Source: Lachnospiraceae bacterium (GTDB lineage Bacteria > Bacillota > Clostridia > Lachnospirales > Lachnospiraceae). From it: a DNA stretch of 11,699 nt. Under the pieces are notes generated by a model, which saw only the letters and a program-made list of their open reading frames with translations, was not told where the DNA came from and ran no database searches. Shown piece after piece: positions 6,078 to 11,699 of this stretch. A program made the position numbers and the translations under genes. The stretch is from assembly GCA_900770325.1 (NCBI GenBank), contig CAAGKE010000092.1, forward strand, positions 1 through 11,699, given 5' to 3'. Each line of letters begins with the position of its first letter. Position 1 is the first letter of the stretch.

Positions 6078-8015
6078 ATGAAGATTCAGAAGCAGATACC
6101 GGTGAAGGCGTATCATTCAGAGAAAGGATTTATTGCGGAGTATCAGAAGCTGATCCGGGATGTGGTGCTTCCTTATCAGTATCAGATCCTTTGTGATGAA
6201 GCAGAGGGAGCGGAAAAAAGCCATGTGATCCGGAATTTTGTCAATGCGGGAAAAGCACTGCGGGGAGAAGATGCGGGAGATGGATTTTACGGCATGGTGT
6301 TTCAGGACAGTGATGCGGCAAAATGGCTGGAGGCAGTGGGGTATACGCTGCTCCGTTTCCCGGATCCGGAGCTGGAGGAGCAGGCGGATCAGCTTATTGA
6401 ACTGATTGAACAGGCTCAGGATGAGGACGGATACCTGGATACCTGTTTTACCATTAAGGACAGAGAAAAGCGCTGGAAGAACCTTCTGGAAGGGCATGAG
6501 CTTTACTGCGCCGGTCATATGATGGAAGCTGCGGCAGCTTACTATGAGGCTACCGGAAAGGACCGGCTTTTGAAGGTGATGGAAAAGAATATGGAGCATA
6601 TCTACCGTCACTTTATTGTGGAGGGGCAGGAAGGATATCCGGGACATCCGGAGGTGGAGCTGGCTCTTTTGAAGATGTACCGGGTGACGGGAAATCCTCA
6701 TTGCATGGAGCTGGCCGGTCATTTCCTGGATGTAAGAGGAGTGGATCCTGCATTTTATGAAAAAGAGGCGGAAAAACGGGACTGGCAGGTCTGGGGAAAT
6801 GATCCGGCAGATCATGCCTATCAGCAGAGCCAGGCTCCGGTGCGGGAACTGGAGGAAGCTACAGGGCACAGCGTCCGGGCGGTATATTTGTATACGGCTA
6901 TGGCGGACATGGCTTCTGAGACCGGTGACCGGGAGTTATATGAAGCCTGCAGGCGCCTGTGGGATGATATTACGAAAAAAAAGATGTATGTGACCGGCGG
7001 GATCGGATCTACGGTGCTGGGGGAAGCCTTTACAGTAGCTTATGATCTGCCCTGTGATACCGCGTATGCGGAAACCTGTGCTTCGGCGGGACTGATGTTT
7101 TTTGCCTCCAGAATGCTGGAAAATGAGGTAAAGGGTGAATACGGGGATGTTATGGAGCTGGCCTTTTATAATACACTGCTGGCGGGGATGCAGCTGGACG
7201 GAAAACGGTTCTTTTACGTAAATCCCCTGGAGGTGATTCCCGGAATCGCAGGAAAGGCAGCGACTCATAAGCATGATCTGCCTCAGCGACCCAGGTGGTA
7301 TGCCTGCGCCTGCTGTCCTCCCAATGTGGCCCGCACCATCACCTCCTTCGGCCAATATGCTTACGGTGCCGGAGAAGATACCGGATACTGCCATCTGTTT
7401 GCGGACGGCAAAGTGGATTTCCCCAATGGAATCAGTCTGATCTGCCGGACGGAATATCCACGGGAGTTTACTGTGGACTACCAGGTTCTTGGAGGGTCCG
7501 GAAGACTGGCGGTGAGAATTCCGGGCTGGAGCCGGAATTACCGGATTCTGCGTGGAAATGACAAGGATAATCTGGAAGAGATACATCCGGAGATCATCCG
7601 TGGCTATGCGTATCTGGATAATGTTAAAGCCGGGGACTCCATCCGTCTGCAGCTGGACGGGACTCCGGGATTTGTCTATGCTTCTTCTTCCATACCGGAT
7701 ATTACCGGTGCCGTGGCGGTACAGAGAGGGCCTGTTATTTACTGCCTGGAGGGTGTGGATAATGATGGGGATATTCTGTCGCTGGTTCTGGATGATACCG
7801 GAAAGATTCAGGAATATACCGGATGCCCGGGACTCCCGGAGGGAATCGTGGGACTGAAGATCCCAGCATACCGGATGGAGAAAACAGAGGCACTGTACAC
7901 TTTACAGAGACCAGAGGGAAAGCCCTGCACAGCATATGCGATTCCTTACTATTGCTGGGGCAACCGTGGGGAAAATCAGATGCGGGTATGGAATTCCAGA
8001 TTATCTGCGGTCTGA
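6078..8015 (+). CDS. GH127 beta-L-arabinofuranosidase (DUF1680 family)
   Basis: Retaining glycosidase releasing L-arabinofuranose, about 645 residues, the size of Bifidobacterium HypBA1 (658). An (alpha/alpha)6-barrel N-terminal half is followed by beta-rich domains. The metal/nucleophile cluster is visible: GEAF with E316 (acid/base candidate), AETC with E332 and C334, and ACACCPPN with C412 (nucleophile) and C413, matching Glu322, Glu338, Cys340, Cys417 and Cys418 of HypBA1. All key residues are present. No signal peptide, so it acts on imported oligosaccharides. ATG 6078 is chosen because GGAGGA lies 7 bases upstream; GTG 6042 and ATG 6045, overlapping the esterase stop, are the longer options. 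It is in an operon with the esterase and opposite an AraC-type regulator. A GGAATTC/GAATTCC stem (7990-7996/8014-8020) spans its stop codon. Confidence 0.93.
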   Translation: MKIQKQIPVKAYHSEKGFIAEYQKLIRDVVLPYQYQILCDEAEGAEKSHVIRNFVNAGKALRGEDAGDGFYGMVFQDSDAAKWLEAVGYTLLRFPDPELEEQADQLIELIEQAQDEDGYLDTCFTIKDREKRWKNLLEGHELYCAGHMMEAAAAYYEATGKDRLLKVMEKNMEHIYRHFIVEGQEGYPGHPEVELALLKMYRVTGNPHCMELAGHFLDVRGVDPAFYEKEAEKRDWQVWGNDPADHAYQQSQAPVRELEEATGHSVRAVYLYTAMADMASETGDRELYEACRRLWDDITKKKMYVTGGIGSTVLGEAFTVAYDLPCDTAYAETCASAGLMFFASRMLENEVKGEYGDVMELAFYNTLLAGMQLDGKRFFYVNPLEVIPGIAGKAATHKHDLPQRPRWYACACCPPNVARTITSFGQYAYGAGEDTGYCHLFADGKVDFPNGISLICRTEYPREFTVDYQVLGGSGRLAVRIPGWSRNYRILRGNDKDNLEEIHPEIIRGYAYLDNVKAGDSIRLQLDGTPGFVYASSSIPDITGAVAVQRGPVIYCLEGVDNDGDILSLVLDDTGKIQEYTGCPGLPEGIVGLKIPAYRMEKTEALYTLQRPEGKPCTAYAIPYYCWGNRGENQMRVWNSRLSAV

Positions 8016-8031
8016 ATTCCGGGCAGATTGT

Positions 8032-8172
8032 AGGTGGCGAGTTGTAACAATTTCGTCTTGGTGGGAGTCCGATCTCCTTCCAGGATAAAACCTCCGGCGG
8101 ATCGCAGGCGTGGTCAGTGGAAGAATGCTTCGCATTCGATCACGCCGCGGCAAGAACGCCAGAGGCGTTCTT
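8032..8172 (+). repeat. Dispersed structured repeat, family A copy 3
   Basis: Aligns without gaps to 2940-3080. Differences: A to G in the first loop; TTGTGACAA to TTGTAACAA (middle base of a small palindrome); AAC to TTC in the inner hairpin loop; and GACCACGCC to GATCACGCC, leaving a G-U pair. One G to A change (8090, AAACCT) breaks the terminal pair of a minor stem. It lacks the left arm GACTCCCACC that copy 2 has. It lies 17 bp after the GH127 stop in the sense direction. Confidence 0.85.
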
Positions 8173-8178
8173 AAAATG

Positions 8179-8214
8179 CAGGGGCTGCCGCATGATTACA
8201 GCAGGCAGCCCCTG
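8179..8214 (-). terminator. Stem-loop terminator at the end of the anti-sigma operon
   Basis: CAGGGGCTGCC (8179-8189) and GGCAGCCCCTG (8204-8214) form a perfect 11-bp GC-rich stem with a 14-base loop, 10 bases past the anti-sigma stop. On the minus strand it is followed by CATTTTAAG, a short T-run. It may also stop plus-strand reading from GH127. Confidence 0.7.
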
Positions 8215-8223
8215 AAACGGTAT

Positions 8224-8835
8224 TTAATCAAAGTCTTCCGGGCTGGGATAGCGGTTTTCGCTATAGGAATATCCGCCCTGATATTTGATGGTCAGGTATA
8301 AGGTATGATCCCCTCCGGATAACTGCACATAACAGATCCCATTTTCATCAAATTTGTCCGTTATGTTGATTTTCCGGTTGTAATAATAAACCCAGACGGT
8401 TCCGTCTTCCTCATAGGAGACCTCCGGTGAATTGAGGTCTCCCAGAAGATCTTCCAGAAGCTCATCTTTCGTCAGAGGCCGTTCCACTCCGTTATCTTCG
8501 ATTGCTATGCCGCCTCCGCTCTGCTCCACGGTATTTCCGTTTTCGTCCTGGTAGGACAGATTGTAAGAGGTGTAAGGCCCGTCGTCGTTTATATCAAGAA
8601 CCGCACTGGTCTGATCACCATGTATCCACAACTGGATCGTACGCTGGATGCCTCCGATGTTTGCCGCGTAGCCCGCGGTGGATATGCCTATTGCAAGAAC
8701 AATTGCCGCGCAGGCTGCCATAGATTTTGATACATACTGTTTCCGTGATTTTTTCATCTGTCTGACCTCCGTTAGATAATCTCTGGAGGTATGAACCGTT
8801 GAAAAGGTTCTCCGGTATTTTTCCCTGTTATTCAT
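8224..8835 (-). CDS. Membrane-anchored anti-sigma-type protein of the ECF operon
   Basis: 203 residues. Residues 1-36 are a short basic cytoplasmic segment (MNNREKYRRTFSTVHTSRDY...). About 37-58 is a hydrophobic helix (SMAACAAIVLAIGISTAGYA) that could be an anchor or an uncleaved signal. The rest is extracytoplasmic, starting IGGIQRTIQLWIHGDQ and ending in Tyr- and Gly-rich beta-type sequence. No zinc-binding ZAS motif and no lipobox are visible. It overlaps the sigma gene by 8 bases (ATGAATAA), so translation is probably coupled. The anti-sigma role is inferred from operon position and topology; the outer domain is not recognised. Two starts are both well served: ATG 8835 with AAAGGAGGAA, and internal ATG 8757 (residue 27) with GGAGG 8 bases upstream. 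The short form would lack the putative sigma-binding tail. Confidence 0.8.
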   Translation of the reverse strand: MNNREKYRRTFSTVHTSRDYLTEVRQMKKSRKQYVSKSMAACAAIVLAIGISTAGYAANIGGIQRTIQLWIHGDQTSAVLDINDDGPYTSYNLSYQDENGNTVEQSGGGIAIEDNGVERPLTKDELLEDLLGDLNSPEVSYEEDGTVWVYYYNRKINITDKFDENGICYVQLSGGDHTLYLTIKYQGGYSYSENRYPSPEDFD

Positions 8836-9307
8836 CGTCCCATTCCTCCTTTAACATATCTTTGAGAAACATCCGTCCTCTGGCAAGCTGGCTTTTCACC
8901 GTGTTTTCCCGTCTTTTTAACAGTTCCGCGATTTCCCGTACGCTGTAATCCTCATAATAAAATAAATGGATGACGATACGATATTTTTCGGGCAGCTTCA
9001 TGACTGCTTCGAACAGCCGGCCATCCCCCGGTTCTTCGAATACCAGGGTTTCCATATAGTCCTCCCAGGCCACTTTGTTTTTGCGCCAGAAGGAGGTGCT
9101 GACATCCTTTGACCGATTGATCGTTACACGGATCAGCCAGGCTTTGATGTGTGCTTCATTGTCAAATTCTTTTTTCAGAGTGAAATATTTGATAAACGTA
9201 TCCTGTACAATATCGTCCGCATCGGTGGGATTCTGGCAGATGTTAAATGCAATCGAAAAAAGGCGGTTCTTATATTTTTCTATTACTTCTTCTGGTGTCA
9301 GTCTCAT
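8828..9307 (-). CDS. ECF-type RNA polymerase sigma factor
   Basis: 159 residues, typical for group 4 sigma-70. Region 2 spans about 8-70, with the core-binding segment DADDIVQDTFIKYF (29-42) and the -10 recognition segment AWLIRVTINRSKD (56-68). Region 4 spans about 104-153, with LPEKYRIVIHLFYYEDYSVREIAELL and the recognition helix ENTVKSQLARGR. Start 9307 is chosen because GAGGAA lies 7 bases upstream; an in-frame start at 9475 would run through the promoter and the family B palindrome and is not credible. It overlaps the following membrane gene, the usual sigma/anti-sigma arrangement. The signal is unknown; cell-envelope stress is common for such pairs. Confidence 0.93.
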   Translation of the reverse strand: MRLTPEEVIEKYKNRLFSIAFNICQNPTDADDIVQDTFIKYFTLKKEFDNEAHIKAWLIRVTINRSKDVSTSFWRKNKVAWEDYMETLVFEEPGDGRLFEAVMKLPEKYRIVIHLFYYEDYSVREIAELLKRRENTVKSQLARGRMFLKDMLKEEWDDE

Positions 9308-9358
9308 GGATTGTTCCTCATATTTACAAGTTCTTTTCGAAGGTCCCTTCACTAATAA

Positions 9359-9385
9359 TACGATGAAATGTTCTAAAAGGTTGCA
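9359..9385 (-). promoter_or_regulatory. Candidate ECF autoregulatory promoter
   Basis: On the minus strand TGCAACC (9385-9379) and CGTA (9362-9359) are separated by 17 bases counted from TGCAAC. This resembles the AAC...CGT pattern of ECF promoters such as TGAAAC-N16/17-CGTA. The start of transcription would fall near 9350, about 40 bases before the sigma ATG. Confidence 0.55.
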
Positions 9386-9436
9386 TTTTAATTTATTTTT
9401 TTCATGGCAACGCTGTATTACGGCACACTGGCTATG

Positions 9437-9487
9437 GTTACTGTTCATGTGAAACGTCTGTTTCAATAATGCCACGTGAACAGTAAC
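9437..9487. repeat. Family B short palindrome (51 bp)
   Basis: Ends GTTACTGTTCA (9437-9447) and TGAACAGTAAC (9477-9487) are identical to the ends of the 4501-4642 element. The arms extend to 15 bp with one mismatch (GTG/CAC inner bases). An inner GAAAC/GTTTC hairpin (9451-9455/9460-9464) sits in the centre. I see no adjacent direct duplication. It lies between the ECF operon and the SRP RNA gene, outside both promoters. Confidence 0.8.
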
Positions 9488-9517
9488 GAAAGGCAGCTAT
9501 CAAAATCTCCGGAAAGG

Positions 9518-9546
9518 TTGACAAATTCGAAAAAAATTAGTATAGT
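9518..9546 (+). promoter_or_regulatory. Sigma-A promoter of the SRP RNA gene
   Basis: TTGACA (9518-9523), 17-bp spacer, TATAGT (9541-9546). This is the strongest promoter match in the window, as expected for a stable RNA. Predicted start is near 9553. Confidence 0.85.
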
Positions 9547-9552
9547 TAGAAT

Positions 9553-9816
9553 ACCGCGCAGCCGGGGAGATAGCGGTGCCCTGTACCTGCAATCCGCTAC
9601 AGCAGGGGTCATACCGAACCGAGGCTGTTTTGTTGTGAAGCTGCCCTTTATAAGTGATGTTGACGTCTGGGTCTTGCGCAACAGAAATCTGTGAACCGTG
9701 TCAGGTCGGGAACGGAGCAGCACTAAGCAGAATCTTCTGTGTGCCGTAAGGCAGCCTGGGCCGAGTTAACTGTAAAGGTAACGTTTGTGGCAGGCAGTCG
9801 AAGGGAGGTGCGCGGG
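9553..9816 (+). ncRNA. ffs: Signal recognition particle RNA (large Firmicutes type, scRNA)
   Basis: About 264 nt, similar to the roughly 270-nt B. subtilis scRNA. The termini pair, CCGCGCA (9554-9560) with TGCGCGG (9809-9815). The 5' part GGGGAGATAGCGGTGCCC...CCGCTACAGCAGGGG is the Alu-domain fold of Gram-positive SRP RNA. The Ffh-binding helix 8 is at about 9700-9722: GTCAGG on one side, a GGAA tetraloop closed by G-C, and GGAGCAGC on the other. With Ffh it delivers nascent membrane and secreted proteins to FtsY. Exact ends are predicted from pairing and promoter position. Confidence 0.95.
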
Positions 9817-9844
9817 AAAAAAGAATGAGTTTGATTTTGAATAG

Positions 9845-9914
9845 CTGCTGCAGGATCCGGTGCGAAGAATGGATATAAGACTTCGCAAATGGAATTCTGC
9901 AGCAGTATCTTTTT
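9845..9914 (+). terminator. Two-tier stem-loop terminator candidate after SRP RNA
   Basis: CTGCTGCAG (9845-9853) pairs with CTGCAGCAG (9897-9905), enclosing a second stem TGCGAAG/CTTCGCA (9861-9867/9881-9887), and is followed by TATCTTTTT. It is a large structure for a terminator but has the right GC stem and T-run. I see nothing recognisable at 9915-10025 apart from the purine-rich ribosome site of tadA. Confidence 0.6.
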
Positions 9915-10025
9915 GTTGGGTATCCGAAGAAAACGTCGGAAATAAGCTGTCTGGTCTGTCCGGTATTTAACAAAGCGGCAGAGAGATTTTTCCTGAAAGG
10001 GAAGACAGGGAGAAAGGGGAAGGCG

Positions 10026-10529
10026 ATGAGAAGGTATACGGAGGATGAACGTTTTATGAAGGCGGCACTGGCCCAGGCCAGGAAAGCATATGCCCTGGAT
10101 GAAGTTCCCATTGGCTGTGTAATCGTTTATGAGGGGAAAATTATTGCCAGAGGCTACAATCGCAGAAATACGGACAAAAATACCACTTCTCACGCTGAGA
10201 TCAATGCGATCCGCAAGGCCAGCAAAAGGCTGGGGGACTGGCGGCTGGAGGGCTGCACCATTTATATTACGCTGGAGCCCTGCCAGATGTGTGCCGGAGC
10301 CATCGTCCAGGCCCGGATCACCCGGGCAGTGATCGGCAGTATGAATGCAAAAGCGGGCTGCGGAGGCTCCATATTAAATCTCCTGGAAATGCCGCAGTTT
10401 AACCATCAGGTGGAAGTGACCCGGGGAATCCTGCAGGAGGAATGCAGCAGCATGCTCTCGGAGTTCTTCCGGGAACTGAGGGAGAAAAAGAAAGCGGAGA
10501 AAAATGGCGAAAAAATTTCAATCCAGTGA
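10026..10529 (+). CDS. tadA: tRNA-specific adenosine deaminase TadA
   Basis: Deaminates A34 of tRNA-Arg(ACG) to inosine, a usually essential cytosolic step allowing CGN decoding. 167 residues, standard length. Zinc-dependent cytidine-deaminase fold: H56-A-E58 supplies one zinc ligand and the catalytic Glu, and PCQMC at 85-89 supplies C86 and C89. N-terminal MKAALAQARKA and DEVPIGCVIV match bacterial TadA. The C-terminus ends in a lysine-rich helix. The purine-rich ribosome region AAAGGGGAAGG lies just upstream of the ATG. It sits next to the SRP RNA gene, as tadA and scr do in B. subtilis, though here the SRP RNA is upstream and dnaX is not visible. Confidence 0.97.
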   Translation: MRRYTEDERFMKAALAQARKAYALDEVPIGCVIVYEGKIIARGYNRRNTDKNTTSHAEINAIRKASKRLGDWRLEGCTIYITLEPCQMCAGAIVQARITRAVIGSMNAKAGCGGSILNLLEMPQFNHQVEVTRGILQEECSSMLSEFFRELREKKKAEKNGEKISIQ

Positions 10530-10537
10530 AAAATTAC

Positions 10538-10566
10538 TTTAAAAAATAAAAATTCTATGTTACAAT
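10538..10566 (+). promoter_or_regulatory. Promoter of tRNA-Ser
   Basis: TTTAAA (10538-10543), 17-bp spacer, TACAAT (10561-10566), about 50 bases before the mature tRNA. The -10 is good, the -35 moderate. Confidence 0.55.
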
Positions 10567-10618
10567 AACCAAAGTCAGTGCTTCACAGTGGGGATGCCGG
10601 CGGTATTCCTGAAGCCAG

Positions 10619-10705
10619 GGAGATGTACTCAAGTGGTCGTAAGAGGTCGCACTCGAAATGCGATAGGTCCGCAAGGGCGCGTGGGTTCGACTCCCACCAT
10701 CTCCG
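10619..10705 (+). tRNA. tRNA-Ser (anticodon CGA)
   Basis: 87 nt with a 7-bp acceptor stem GGAGATG/CATCTCC and discriminator G. The anticodon stem TCGCA/TGCGA has loop CTCGAAA, giving anticodon CGA (codon UCG). A long variable arm (GTCC-GCAA-GGGC) marks a class II serine tRNA. T arm is GTGGG-TTCGACT-CCCAC. No encoded CCA follows. Confidence 0.97.
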
Positions 10706-10706
10706 T

Positions 10707-10749
10707 AAAAAGCCGGGAACTTCATCGAATGAAAGTTTCCGGCTTTTTT
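10707..10749 (+). terminator. Rho-independent terminator after tRNA-Ser
   Basis: GCCGGGAACTT (10712-10722) pairs with AAGTTTCCGGC (10733-10743) with one G-U pair, followed by six T (10744-10749) and preceded by a complementary A-run. Confidence 0.92.
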
Positions 10750-10823
10750 AATAAGCTGTTTTGACGGACAGGAGGCCTTTGGCCGGACGGAAAATGTGGA
10801 TTATGAAACAGGAGGAATGACGG

Positions 10824-11471
10824 ATGAAATACGATACGGTAGTCTTTGATATGGACGGAACTCTTTTGAATACTCTGGATGATATTGCGGACGGTGTAAA
10901 TTATATTTTGAGGCAGTATCAGTATCCGGAGAAATCACTGGATGAAGTGCGGCGTGCTGTGGGAAACGGGGCCCGGCAGCTTATGCGCCTGATGCTTCCG
11001 GGGGGAGAGGAAAATCCCCGGTTTGATCAGATCCTGAAGGAATATGGAGCATATTATCAGGCACACTGCCAGGAGAAGACCAGGGCTTATGAAGGCATTC
11101 CGGAGCTTTTGGGTGCGTTAAAAGAAAAAGGGGTTAAGCTTGCTATCGTTTCCAATAAGGGAGATGGAGCGGTAAAGGAACTGAACCGGCAGTATTTTGC
11201 GGAGAATATTGAAACGGCTGTGGGAGAACGTCCGGGTATCCGCAGAAAGCCGGAACCGGATTCTGTGCTGGAGGCGCTTCGGATTCTGGGAAGCACCCGG
11301 GAGCGGGCGCTGTATGTGGGAGATTCGGAGGTGGATTACGATACGGCAAAGAACGGAAAGATGGCCTGTGTGCTGGTTAGCTGGGGATTTCGAACCAGAG
11401 AACAGCTGGAAGCGCTGCATCCGGATTATCTGATCGACCGGCCGGAACAGCTTCTGACGCTGCTGCAGTGA
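10824..11471 (+). CDS. HAD-IA hydrolase, phosphoglycolate-phosphatase-like (Gph type)
   Basis: Phosphatase of the haloacid dehalogenase superfamily, 215 residues, cytosolic. Motif I FDMDGTLLNT with D9 (nucleophile) and D11; motif II VSN with S110; motif III K142 in RKPEPD; motif IV VGDSEVD with D167 and D171 for Mg2+. The helical cap (about 15-85) places it in subfamily IA with Gph, PgmB and PpaX, which cannot be told apart safely here. AGGAGGAA lies 8 bases before the ATG. It stands alone after the tRNA terminator. No clear terminator follows before the family B element at 11496. Confidence 0.93.
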   Translation: MKYDTVVFDMDGTLLNTLDDIADGVNYILRQYQYPEKSLDEVRRAVGNGARQLMRLMLPGGEENPRFDQILKEYGAYYQAHCQEKTRAYEGIPELLGALKEKGVKLAIVSNKGDGAVKELNRQYFAENIETAVGERPGIRRKPEPDSVLEALRILGSTRERALYVGDSEVDYDTAKNGKMACVLVSWGFRTREQLEALHPDYLIDRPEQLLTLLQ

Positions 11472-11495
11472 ATCACGGGAACAAAAGGCCGGATA

Positions 11496-11699
11496 GTTAC
11501 TGTTCAGGTTGGATTTCCAGGACGATGTTTCGAAACAGGCGTACATCTCACGGAAACGGGACAACGCTTCGATGAACTAACTGCCAGCTTCAACCAGCGA
11601 CGCTCAGGAAAGCCTTCGCGCCGGGTTTGCGCAGGCAGTGGATTTCATCTCAGCTAAGGGCGTCCCTGAATTGTTTCCTTAGAGATGTGAGCCTGCTTC
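11496..11699. mobile_element. Family B element with deep nested palindrome (right end outside window)
   Basis: Starts with GTTACTGTTCA (11496-11506), the family B end. The following DNA folds as nested stems: CAGGC/GCCTG (11536-11540/11691-11695), ACATCTC/GAGATGT (11543-11549/11682-11688), GGAAAC/GTTTCC (11552-11557/11673-11678), GGGAC/GTCCC (11558-11562/11662-11666), GATGAA/TTCATC (11571-11576/11644-11649) and ACTGCC/GGCAGT (11580-11585/11634-11639). A perfect 12-bp palindrome TGTTTCGAAACA lies at 11526-11537. No coding region is seen. The matching TGAACAGTAAC end is expected a few tens of bases past the window edge. Confidence 0.65.

Noticed and set aside
7990..8020. GGAATTC/GAATTCC hairpin at the GH127 stop as a terminator
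   Set aside because: AT-rich 7-bp stem without a T-run; not convincing as a terminator.
9308..9475. N-terminal extension of the sigma factor to 9475
   Set aside because: Would translate the family B palindrome and the ECF promoter; the ATG at 9307 has a proper ribosome site and matches family length.
9463..10193. Minus-strand frames across the SRP RNA and tadA
   Set aside because: Antisense to a well-supported RNA gene and to tadA; no start signals.

Overview
The window reads as a chromosomal segment of a gut-type Clostridia, most likely a Lachnospiraceae (Blautia/Clostridium-like). Reasons: moderate GC with AT-rich intergenic DNA, strong GGAGG ribosome sites, a large Firmicutes-type SRP RNA with an Alu domain, a DUF6128-like protein, and many short palindromic dispersed repeats. 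The family assignment is inference from protein and RNA style; no database was searched.

Layout: (1) 1-117 is the right part of a structured dispersed repeat (family A), followed by a PfkB-type sugar kinase (255-1193) and a DUF6128-like protein with a long repetitive E/K/P-rich linker (1260-2924). Family A copy 2 starts directly after its stop codon. (2) 3138-8015 is a small carbohydrate locus: an AraC-type regulator on the minus strand, diverging from a type-B carboxylesterase and a GH127 beta-L-arabinofuranosidase. The divergent gap holds a 16-bp tandem array (13 units), a sequence-symmetric candidate promoter that reads equally well on both strands, and a 142-bp MITE-like element with 11-bp terminal inverted repeats and an 8-bp direct duplication (family B). 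Family A copy 3 follows the GH127 gene. (3) 8224-9307, minus strand, is a two-gene ECF sigma/membrane anti-sigma-type operon with a candidate ECF autoregulatory promoter. (4) 9437-11471 is a housekeeping block: a family B palindrome, the SRP RNA gene with a near-consensus promoter and a candidate terminator, tadA, tRNA-Ser(CGA) with a terminator, and a Gph-like HAD phosphatase. (5) 11496-11699 begins with the same family B end and contains a deep nested palindrome that runs off the window.

How the parts work together: the regulator probably senses a plant-polysaccharide sugar and controls esterase plus arabinofuranosidase, which would remove ester and arabinose side groups. The PfkB kinase may phosphorylate a released sugar or nucleoside, but its substrate is not readable from sequence. 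No transporter or isomerase is present in this window.

The least ordinary content is non-coding. There are two unrelated families of short, hairpin-rich, apparently non-autonomous elements. Family A has substitutions that mostly keep RNA pairing. Family B shows transposition-like ends with very different interiors. No transposase gene is visible.
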